From contig JAFXWT010000185.1 of NCBI GenBank assembly GCA_017542695.1, positions 1-17,810 on the forward strand: a stretch of 17,810 nt of DNA. The letters run 5' to 3'. Every line of letters starts with the position of its first letter. Position 1 is the first letter of the stretch. The stretch comes from Clostridia bacterium (GTDB lineage: Bacteria; Bacillota_A; Clostridia; Oscillospirales; CAG-272). The position numbers were made by a program, and so were the translations under genes. A model generated the notes under the pieces. That model did no database searches. It saw nothing but the letters and a program-made list of their open reading frames with translations, and was not told the DNA's origin. Of the stretch, positions 8,313-16,300 are shown one piece after another.

Positions 8313-8660
8313 CAATGTATTTTTGCAGGAATCCCGACAGCAATAGCGTTGGCAGATGCCTTCCCTTTCACTAAGCTTGCCTCGCAACGATGGCGCCATT
8401 GTGAATCTGCGAGCTTTTTCAATAGCTTGCATCCTGCGGAATGGTGTTACATTTCTAATTCCAATATTGTTACAAATATCAGTAAATCCATCTCCGAACA
8501 ACATAACATCGAGATAGATTGTAACATTATGTCTGAGTTTATTTCTTTTGTTGGTCAACGTGATTTTTACGACGATTGAAAAATCCTTATGATTACATCC
8601 GTTTTTTGTAAAAACCATCATTTCGATACCCAAACAGTATTTTTCGAAGTGCTCAATCAA
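8313..8660 (-). pseudogene. Decayed hexapeptide-repeat acyltransferase remnant
   Basis: No single frame makes a sensible protein. One frame gives LRHNVTIYLDVMLFGDGF and then DICNNIGIRN, typical of left-handed beta-helix acyltransferases. A second frame gives SQIHNGAIVA after an in-frame stop. A third gives ASLVKGKASANAIAVGIP followed by AKIH and a stop at 8315-8313, the classic C-terminal 'NAIAVGIPAK' end of sugar O/N-acyltransferases. The pieces are in the right order but in three frames, and the middle (about 60-70 residues in the family) is missing. An uninterrupted 137-codon frame (8660-8247) merely crosses the wreck and overlaps the flippase start. It fills the 376-nt gap between the glycosyltransferase and the flippase. 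Ancestral role inferred: acetylation of the polymer. The N-terminal boundary is approximate. Confidence 0.7.
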
Positions 8661-8672
8661 AAACCAAGTACA

Positions 8673-9830
8673 TCATTCGCTTTCCAGCAGCTTTGCAACA
8701 TCTTGTTGAAATTCGACATCAAGATGTGAAATAACATTCCTACCGTCGTAATCGTCTTTAATATTTACGCTCTTTATTGCCTTGGCAATTTCTTCCGGCG
8801 TTTGTTGATCGTAATAATACATATATCCGCCGATTGCCGAGCTCTCGATGGCGGGAATGCGAACACTGACAACTCTCAACCCGTTTGCCATATATGACAG
8901 TATTTTGGATGGAAACGATGTGGAATTGAATGCGGCATCAGGATTTTGCGTGCTAAGTCCGATATCACAACTTTGAATAAAGCGAATATACTCTTCTCCG
9001 GAAAGCAGTCCGTCATACATAACGGTCGCAGACGATTTCTCGGCGGTTTCAAGAACTAAATCTTTTATTGCTCTTGTTTCTTCATCATTCCCGAACCCCA
9101 AAATATGAATATGATAGTTTGAATCAAGAAATTCTGCCGAAGCAACGGCGATAGCTCCACCCTTTCTCGGATCTAATGTTCCTGCATAAACGCAGTGAAT
9201 CTTATCCTTGTCATCAAAAATCTTTTCATTAATGAGAGTGGGCTCCGAGCGATATGTTCCGTTGCATATAGCATAAGGCTTGTGATTTTTGTTTATTTCC
9301 TTATTTAAAAGTTCTGTTGAAAAAATATACGATGAGGCAGAAGAAAACATATAATCTTCTTTTTTTCTCGCAGGCTTTTTGTTTTTTGTCATCACATCGG
9401 AATAGATTTCTTCAACTTCAAGCGTAAAAGGCTTTTTATGCTTTTTTAAGAAACGAATAATGTCGTACATTCCGAGAGAATGATATATAACAATTTTACA
9501 GTCGGATTTTAAACACTCCTCTTTTATCAAGTCATTAATATTGTGCTTTATTATTTTTCGTGCAAAAAATCTCAATGATCTGAATTTTGATGAAAGATCA
9601 GGAACAAATCGAACCGGAATACCGTTCTTTTCAATTGTGTAGTCATCGTAATACTTTATAAAACTATTACATTTTCCAACACCGCACTTTGAAATCACCT
9701 TTATGTCGTACCCGATTTTTTTTAAAGCCCCTGCTAAATAATCAACCTTTGTATCAGCAGATGGTGCTGCTTTTCGCTTTTTTTCAATGCTCGGATCGCT
9801 GTAATATGCGATATATTTTAACTTATCCAT
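8673..9830 (-). CDS. GT4-like glycosyltransferase
   Basis: 385 residues from ATG 9830. The N-terminus (KYIAYYSDP ... DYLAGALKKIGYDIKVIS) looks like the first Rossmann domain of GT-B enzymes. The second domain carries CVYAGTLDPRKGG, then HILGFGNDEE, MYDGLLSGEEY and the nucleotide-binding region FPSKILSYMANGLRVVS, typical of GT4 family members. It should transfer a sugar from a nucleotide donor to the lipid-linked repeat unit on the cytoplasmic side. The frame stays open upstream to 10040, but that part overlaps the preceding pseudogene and reads as non-protein-like sequence. ATG 9830 has AAGGA 5 nt upstream and overlaps the pseudogene's 3' end by 8 nt. Donor and acceptor cannot be told from sequence. 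Confidence 0.88.
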   Translation of the reverse strand: MDKLKYIAYYSDPSIEKKRKAAPSADTKVDYLAGALKKIGYDIKVISKCGVGKCNSFIKYYDDYTIEKNGIPVRFVPDLSSKFRSLRFFARKIIKHNINDLIKEECLKSDCKIVIYHSLGMYDIIRFLKKHKKPFTLEVEEIYSDVMTKNKKPARKKEDYMFSSASSYIFSTELLNKEINKNHKPYAICNGTYRSEPTLINEKIFDDKDKIHCVYAGTLDPRKGGAIAVASAEFLDSNYHIHILGFGNDEETRAIKDLVLETAEKSSATVMYDGLLSGEEYIRFIQSCDIGLSTQNPDAAFNSTSFPSKILSYMANGLRVVSVRIPAIESSAIGGYMYYYDQQTPEEIAKAIKSVNIKDDYDGRNVISHLDVEFQQDVAKLLESE

Positions 9831-10901
9831 TGATTTCCTTATATAAACATATGTATTCTTTGTATTTTTTATTTGCATCAAAATTACGAGCGCGGCAAAT
9901 GCAATCTTTGATACTGTATGACATTTTTTCGCAAATAAAGATAATTTCTTTTTCCATCGAGTCGACATCGTCGCAAGGAACGACTCGCCCGCAAGTTTCG
10001 TCATAGCACTCCGGTGAGCCTCCGGTATTAAAAGTAACACCAGGCGTTCCGCACGCTAATGCCTCAACATTGACAAGTCCAAAGACTTCTTCTCTTGTTG
10101 GATTCACAAAAACATCCGCCTCTGTATAAATCTCTGCGAGTTCGCTTTGATTTTGTGTGCGATGAGGTTTGAATATCAAAAGAATATTCTTTGAAACCAG
10201 ATACGAATTAAGATCATTTGCTGTTTTAGTATCATACAGTATCGGTATCCCAAGCGGAAAATCAAAATCACAATCTATTCTATTGTTTGATGATATTCAA
10301 AAAGTTGGGACCCACGCAATTATTTTACCAAATATATCATAATCCTCATAAATAGAAGATAAAGATTTGGTATCATGGTAAAATTGATCGTTTCTCGGTA
10401 TCCCACAAGTTAATATTTGATGTTCTGAAATAGTATATTGATCAACCAAATACTTATTTAAAAAGTGTCCTTGTGAAATAATATAGTCGCAACTCAATTT
10501 AACTTTACAGTTGTTGGTCTTCATATTTTTTAGTTGTGATCCATGATCAAGATAGATATTCAACTGTTTCTCGTTGCCTTTATATTTACAGAATGGCTTA
10601 CATGAGGCGATAACGATTTCAGCTCTGTTACAGCAAAAATAACTCTTCAATCTTCCAAGGATAGTTTTATCGTTATAGTTGATGAAAGAGGTTCTTATAT
10701 ATGTACCATTGTAATACTTTTTGCGTCATTAACCAACCATATGAAACTGTAATTATTAAACGCCTCATCTTTTAATATTTTATTATATACTTCAAAACTG
10801 TTGCATGCCAAATCCGGGTTGCTTTCAACCACTATTTCTTTTTTTATCGGAAATAAAGAACATACTGCATTCAGCAGTTTAAATAGCATTTTTGTTTTCA
10901 T
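9823..10901 (-). pseudogene. Chimeric broken gene: CDP-glycerol glycerophosphotransferase-like start joined to a GT4 C-terminus
   Basis: From ATG 10901 the product reads like the CDP-glycerol glycerophosphotransferase/TagF-like family: KEIVVESNPD, FIWLVNDAK, then (after a frameshift) YLDHGSQLK, CGIPRNDQF, IIAWVPTF and ILLIFKPH. After the His codon at 10164-10162 the same frame continues as a GT4 C-terminal domain: RTQNQSELAEIYTEADVFVN, EEVFGLVNVEALACGTP with its E-x7-E pair, and TFNTGGSPE, ending at 9823. Two lesions are visible. A frameshift lies within the ATATATA run at 10702-10696, giving TAA at 10697-10695. A TGA at 10299-10297 sits where the family has Arg after PTF (a CGA to TGA change would explain it). 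It overlaps the 3' end of the upstream GT4 gene by 23 nt. No intact enzyme is expected. Confidence 0.8.
9836..9840 (-). promoter_or_regulatory. Ribosome-binding site deciding the start of the 8673-9830 glycosyltransferase
   Basis: AAGGA lies 5 nt before ATG 9830. It supports starting at MDKLKYIAYYS rather than at any upstream codon in the same open frame, which is a shadow of the GT4 remnant. Confidence 0.65.
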
Positions 10902-12099
10902 TGTTTTTACAGCCTATCATCTCTTGATATATGGCAATGTATAGTTGTGCCATATAACTCATTGAAAATTTTTCTTTTGCTGCTTTTGACACAGTCTTTT
11001 TATCAAAAGTTTTATACAATAATCTATTTGTAGCATCATATAGATCAGCGATATTGCCGTATTCTACAAATTTGCTGTAATCCAATATCGTGATCATTTC
11101 AGGACCGCCTGCCTTAAATCCGACAACGGGTGTACCACAGCAAAGACTTTCTGCTGTTATCATTGAAAAAGTCTCTTTTTGGCTTGTGATTACAACCAAA
11201 TCTGCTTTTGAATAAAGCTCAGCTAATTCATTCTGATCTGTAATATGTCCAAGTAAAATCATGTTTGAAGGAATAGATGAAGACACAGATGATTTACCTG
11301 CAACAATAAATTTAACATTCCGATCTTCAAATTTTCGGGCAATCTCGATCAAAAATCTTCCACCTTTAAGATCGTTCGGGTCGTCCGAAAAGTTAGCGGT
11401 TGCGTGAAATACGACTTTTTCTTCGTTCGACTGATAATTATCTCTATAATAAAAAACTGTTGTATCCACGCCGTTTAATACCGTATAATGATCAAAACTC
11501 TTTAAAATTTCAGAAGATAAAGCTCTTTCATTCAACCATGGTGAAACATTTGTCACAATCAAAGAATCAAAGCCATCAAAAGCTTTTTTCATCTTTATCC
11601 ATGATTTATGAGTTCCGTCTATAAACCATGATTTGGTTTCTTTTTTTAATCTCGGACAGTTTCCACAACCGGTTTGATATTTTTCACAATCCAAGGCGTG
11701 TCCGCAATTTGCTGTATATAAGAATTCCGCATGGTTTGTAATAACAGTCTGAACATTGTTGTTTTTAAGCCAAGTAATAATTCTGTATATATTAATAAAA
11801 TGTGAATTCAAGCAATGTAAATGGACGACATCCGGTTTTGATTTTTTTATTATTCTTATGACTTTATTCGTCGATAAAAAGCACCCGCCGTACATAATCC
11901 CTGTTATCCTGCTTATAAGTGCCTGAATCTTTCTATATAATTTTGTAGTTACTCTATAATGGTCGGCATAAGTTTTAGGTCCTTGACCATAAATGAGTAC
12001 CGTTTTGTGCCCTAAATGATTATAACAATCCTCTAAAGATTTAACAATCTTTCCCGTACTTCCAAAAGGATAACAATTATTAATTAATAATATTTTCAT
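10879..12099 (-). CDS. GT4 family glycosyltransferase (WcaC/WbaZ-like)
   Basis: 406 residues from ATG 12099. The N-terminus MKILLINNCYPFGSTGKIV shows the glycine-rich loop of GT-B glycosyltransferases. PDVVHLHCLNSHFIN follows, then a Cys-rich segment (CGHALDCEKYQTGCGNCPRL) seen in a subset of capsule GT4 enzymes. The second domain has VLNGVDTTVF, then GHITDQNELAELYSKADLVV, KETFSMITAESLCCGTPVV and FKAGGPEMI. These include the E-x7-E nucleotide-sugar motif. It is complete and of usual length. AAGG is 5 nt upstream of the ATG and GGAGG 12 nt upstream; the polymerase gene ends 7 nt earlier. The frame extends upstream to 12141, but that part lies inside the polymerase gene and has no better ribosome site. 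Likely role: sugar addition to the repeat unit in the cytoplasm. Confidence 0.9.
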   Translation of the reverse strand: MKILLINNCYPFGSTGKIVKSLEDCYNHLGHKTVLIYGQGPKTYADHYRVTTKLYRKIQALISRITGIMYGGCFLSTNKVIRIIKKSKPDVVHLHCLNSHFINIYRIITWLKNNNVQTVITNHAEFLYTANCGHALDCEKYQTGCGNCPRLKKETKSWFIDGTHKSWIKMKKAFDGFDSLIVTNVSPWLNERALSSEILKSFDHYTVLNGVDTTVFYYRDNYQSNEEKVVFHATANFSDDPNDLKGGRFLIEIARKFEDRNVKFIVAGKSSVSSSIPSNMILLGHITDQNELAELYSKADLVVITSQKETFSMITAESLCCGTPVVGFKAGGPEMITILDYSKFVEYGNIADLYDATNRLLYKTFDKKTVSKAAKEKFSMSYMAQLYIAIYQEMIGCKNNENKNAI

Positions 12100-12106
12100 T
12101 AATACC

Positions 12107-13168
12107 TTAATCCTCCCAAAAAGGAATGTATGGAAATGCATGCAAAATATTAGATCCTGTATAAGCTTCTTTGAAAAACCAAAAGATAAAGAAACAGGTA
12201 AAAACTATAGACGAAATATTGGCCACCTGACGATATTGAGGTTTTGAATTATCTATGATTTTAGGGATAATAATGGGAATTAAAATCAAAAAGTAATAAT
12301 TCAATCTCATTACAACAGTATTGATCGGAGCAAAGCTTTGAATAAATAACATCAAAACTAATAAATTCCTTAAACCAATCAAATCCCCATCATTTTCATC
12401 AGGTATAACAAATGAGTAAATAACAAAAATGAATATTAATATCAAATACGTATAAGAACCCGTATCTGATATAGTATACAGGCTTTCATATCTATCATTT
12501 AATCCCATCAACACACTAAAAATTTGTTTGTTGTACACCATAAACACTACAAACAGTATTAATATCGGAGCGATCCATTTTTTTGTAAATTTTACGTGAG
12601 TTAAAGGATATAATAACAGCAAAACAATAGAAGATTGATGAAAAGAAAATGCCAATGCAACAAATAGCAAAAACAGGATAATTTTATTTTTTTTGCAAAA
12701 ATAATAACAGATTATTCCTATTCCAATGGCAATAGACTGTCTGAGTCCTGAAAAAAAAATTGTAAATGGAGCGACGCCCACAAACAACGATATAGTTAAC
12801 AAATTATGTTTTGTTTCATTAATGTAAAGCAACATTATCGGAACAACAGAAACAATTGCACATAAAAAAAGAAAAAATTGAAAATCATTAACAATTATTT
12901 TACTTATTGCAGATAAAAACTTATATCCTTGTTCAACTGATGAAAAATCAAAAAAAGATTTCAAGGAACTATAAGAAATATTGTCAAACTTATTCTGGTA
13001 GTTCATTAAATCAACACCACAGTTTACGCTTCTTAATGAGAGCAAAATGATAAAAAATATAAAAAACATTATTAATGGCAGTCTGTTATAAACAATTTTT
13101 GATTTTGTTTTAAACCTGACCACCGAAAAAAATAAAGGCACAAAAATAAGCAAATAATATGGAAACAT
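12107..13168 (-). CDS. EpsG/Wzy-like polysaccharide polymerase
   Basis: 353-residue integral membrane protein with roughly 10 hydrophobic helices. EpsG-family features are visible: an N-terminal helix, SLRSVNCGVDLMNYQNKF early (compare the G-x-D-x-x-x-Y motif), FFSGLRQSIAIGI in the middle and FSFHQSSIVLLLL after it, where the Arg-Gln and His-Gln pairs are characteristic. It should polymerise flipped repeat units at the outer face of the membrane. The length is normal for EpsG. ATG 13168 has GGGAG 6 nt upstream. It is the first gene after the 219-nt spacer, so it probably opens the AT-rich core operon. Assignment as a Wzy-type polymerase rests on topology and these motifs; sequence identity in this group is always low. 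Confidence 0.85.
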   Translation of the reverse strand: MFPYYLLIFVPLFFSVVRFKTKSKIVYNRLPLIMFFIFFIILLSLRSVNCGVDLMNYQNKFDNISYSSLKSFFDFSSVEQGYKFLSAISKIIVNDFQFFLFLCAIVSVVPIMLLYINETKHNLLTISLFVGVAPFTIFFSGLRQSIAIGIGIICYYFCKKNKIILFLLFVALAFSFHQSSIVLLLLYPLTHVKFTKKWIAPILILFVVFMVYNKQIFSVLMGLNDRYESLYTISDTGSYTYLILIFIFVIYSFVIPDENDGDLIGLRNLLVLMLFIQSFAPINTVVMRLNYYFLILIPIIIPKIIDNSKPQYRQVANISSIVFTCFFIFWFFKEAYTGSNILHAFPYIPFWED

Positions 13169-13239
13169 TTTAATCTCCCATTTTTATGTAACACTATTTA
13201 TTCAGTATGATCAAATATTACTTATAGTAAGAAACGATA

Positions 13240-13269
13240 ATTGTAATAATATATTGCCAATTTAGCCAA
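13240..13269 (-). promoter_or_regulatory. Candidate sigma-A promoter for the polymerase operon
   Basis: On the minus strand, TTGGCT (13269-13264) and TACAAT (13245-13240) are separated by 18 nt. They lie about 70 nt upstream of the polymerase ATG in the only sizeable spacer of the locus. The -10 is 5/6 to consensus and the -35 is 4/6. AT-rich DNA makes chance matches likely. Confidence 0.3.
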
Positions 13270-13280
13270 TTATAATTGTT

Positions 13281-13347
13281 GCCCACCATACACCACGTGG
13301 AGGTATTGGCACATATGGTTTCCCCCACCCGATTAGGTGGGAGAAAA
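13281..13347 (-). repeat. Palindrome cluster, possible IS200/IS605-type end remnant
   Basis: Two inverted-repeat systems sit side by side. At 13319-13346 an 11-bp stem (TTTCCCCCACC against GGTGGGAGAAA, one mismatch) encloses the 6-nt loop CGATTA. At 13286-13319, ACCATA and TATGGT flank a CCACGTGG palindrome. There is no U-run on either strand after the main stem, so it is not a classical intrinsic terminator. Subterminal C/G-rich hairpins of this form are characteristic of IS200/IS605-family ends, but no transposase is present. It lies in the 219-nt spacer (13169-13387) between the large surface protein and the polymerase. Confidence 0.35.
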
Positions 13348-13387
13348 GATTTCACAGACACAATAATGAATTTTATTTAAAGTTTTT

Positions 13388-16300
13388 TCAGTCGCCCAAG
13401 TAAATTGAACGTAATGATTCAATCTGCTCTGCAGTTATTCCACAATCCAAAAGATACGCTTCTGCCTTAGATTTGAGTGAAGAGCCACTATATGTGCTAT
13501 TCAAAACATTATAAGTGTTAACAATTTGCTGACCGTAAGATCCGACACTGAGAGTATATTCATAGATACACATTTGGTATGGTACGCCTAGAACCGCTTC
13601 GAGAATAAAGCATATTGTTCCAGTGCGATCAATGCCATGTGTGCAGTGCAGATAGATTGGGTAATTATCGGGATTTGCAAGATCTGTAAACACTTCTTTA
13701 ATCTTAGCTTTTCCTTCAGTAGTAAAAATCTGATCATACATCGCCATGTCATAGAACTTATGTGTGACATCATTACTATCGAACACATCCAATCCTGATA
13801 CGGCTTCATTACGCAAATCCATATCAAATTTTACACCGAATTCGTTTTGAAGTCTATTGATACCAATTTCAATGATATCTGTTGGATAATAATAGTTTGC
13901 ATTATCAAGCTCGCAGCCACGAATGAGTAGTCCAGACTTGATGTCTTTTCCATCGGTAGTCTTTAAGTTATAGATATCACCAATATCCCTACCGTTTGGA
14001 AGCCCCTCATAGTAACCGATCATCTTTCCTTCGTTATCGAAAGAGTGATGCCACGGTCTAATATCAGTTCCATCAAAAATACTATTTGGTATACCGGTAT
14101 ATTGCCACTTGCCAGTAACGTATTTATTTCCGGCGCCAACGAAATAATAATTACCCTCATATTTAATCAAAGTATTCGAACCAACTCTGGTGCCATTCAA
14201 GTAGAAGTAACCGTCTGCATTGGGACCATTCTTAATTATCATCTTACCTTCTGCATCAAAGTCATAGTATCCAACGAGAAGGTCAGTACCTTCGACCAAA
14301 TTTGCAGTTAAGTATATGCGTCTATCTTTAGCATATTCATGCGCATCATAAATAAGGTAGTAATCGCCCTCATAGTTAATTAACTGATATGCATTCTGTC
14401 TTACGCCATTCAAGTAGAAGTAACCGTCTGCATTGGGACCATTCTTAATTATCATCTTACCTTCTGCATCAAAGTCATAGTATCCAACGAGAAGGTCAGT
14501 ACCTTCGACCAAATCTGCAGTTAAGTATATGCGTCTATCTTTAGCATATTCATACGCATCATAAATAAGGTAGTAATCGCCCTCATAGTTAATTAACTGA
14601 TATGCATTCTGCCTTACGCCATTCAAGTAGAAGTAACCGTCTGCATTGGGACCGTTCTTAATTATCATCTTACCATTCTCATCGAATTCGTAATAGCCAA
14701 CGGGGAATCCGGTACCTTCGACAAACCTTGCGCTAAGATAAACACTCTTATTTCTTGCATACTTGTTGTAATCGTTAATGAAGTAATAATTACCCTCGAA
14801 TTCTACAAGCTGATATGCACTCAGTTTTATTCCGTCTTTATAGAAAAATCCATCAGTATTCGGCCCGTCCGCATAGATGGGCGGACTTATCATCTTACCG
14901 TCAGATGCAAACTGATAAAAACCGGGCAGAAGCAACCCATTAGGACGAGTAACGTCATAATTTCCGACAACAGCTTCATAGCCGCTGGCGATATAATAAT
15001 AGTCGTTGCCATCTTTTACAAGACCAGCATTTGAAGGCACACCATTTTTTAGATAAGTCGTTTGTGAATTGCACTTAAAAATGCCTGTATAGTTCTCACC
15101 GGGCGAATATTTGCCAATGAGCACACCATCATCAAACTCACAAAGAATTGCTTCGCCTGTTGTATTAACCAATACCGAATATCCCTCATATCTGTGAGCA
15201 TCCTTATTGAAAGCATAAATCTTGCCGTCAATAGCTACCCAGCAGAAATTTGAAAGCTGACTTCTCTTTATATATTTCACATTGGCCGGACCGTAATAAT
15301 ACTTCATTCCAGTACCGTCAGACTTCCATACACCATCCACTAAACCGTTTACAAAGTTATATTCAATCTTCACTCCGGAAATTGTGAATGTGCGTTTGCC
15401 GTTAATTCCCTCATAAGTCGTTTCATCAAAGTAATACCAACCATCAGTATTTGTAACCAACGAAGGATTAATTTCGACATCAGTATACTTGCTTGTATCG
15501 ATATCTGCCATGGCAATAGCTTCGTCAATACGCCATCCAGAAGCAAGTGTGCCGGCTAATAAGTAATAGTTCTTACCATTGACGGTCTTGATTCCACTAC
15601 CTGTGATTTCTTCGCCGCAATGACAAGCAAGTTTGTCGCCCACAACCTCATAACTGTGTCCGGTTGCAGAGATTGTTTCTCCCCATTCGACAACAGAGTT
15701 ACATACTTCGCAGAAAGTCCTACCGGTGTATCCGGGCTGCGTGCAAGTGGGTGCCTGATCAGCTATTGGAGTAGCTGTATGGATATGGGTAGAACCGTGA
15801 GTTGTAAGATAATCAGCATCCATATAATAACGAGGCGTATACATCTCGGTATCAACACTGAATTCCTCGTTGGAAAATGTTTCTGTCTTTCCGTCAACAA
15901 AAGTAACAAGACCCTTATCAACGTCAAGTTTCAGATCATGTCCCCAAAACTCGTGAGTCTCCCAATATTGCGCAGCGGTCTTGCCTGCAACATGGATATC
16001 GCTATCATAGTCAAGGATACGAACGGGGATCTGAGCAATAATAGCCTCGCCGGTCTGATCGTTTTCACCAGCGCGAGCGAAAGATATTGTTGCGGTATTT
16101 GAGTCTTCGTTGACCGAATATTCTGCCGTAAAGCCATCAGCAAGAATCATATGATCAAGTTGCCAGTGGTTGACACTGTTCATATCAATGACGGTGTCGA
16201 TTGACTGAATCTTCTCAATGTTGGTTGCTTTGAGGTTCATCCAATAAACAGAACCGAAGAGAAGTCTGTCAAGAGTTTCATCGGCAGGAACCAACTGAAC

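Noticed and set aside
8247..8660. A continuous 137-codon minus-strand frame as an intact gene
   Set aside because: It overlaps the flippase start, and only its first half resembles an acyltransferase. The family's C-terminal end is found in another frame, so decay explains it better.
9830..10040. N-terminal extension of the 8673 glycosyltransferase up to 10040
   Set aside because: The extra residues are an off-frame reading of the GT4 remnant, which has strong family motifs there. ATG 9830 has its own ribosome site.
10297..10299. TGA as a recoded (Trp or selenocysteine) codon
   Set aside because: Other genes in the window use TGA as a normal stop (capF, capG, phosphatases), the family has Arg at this position, and a further frameshift is present upstream.
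13319..13346. Intrinsic terminator of the giant surface protein gene
   Set aside because: The stem is good but no U-tract follows it on either strand. Kept as a palindrome of uncertain nature instead.
14009..14860. Tandem repeats as a CRISPR array
   Set aside because: The units are 213 bp, contiguous without unique spacers, and keep one reading frame. They are protein repeats.
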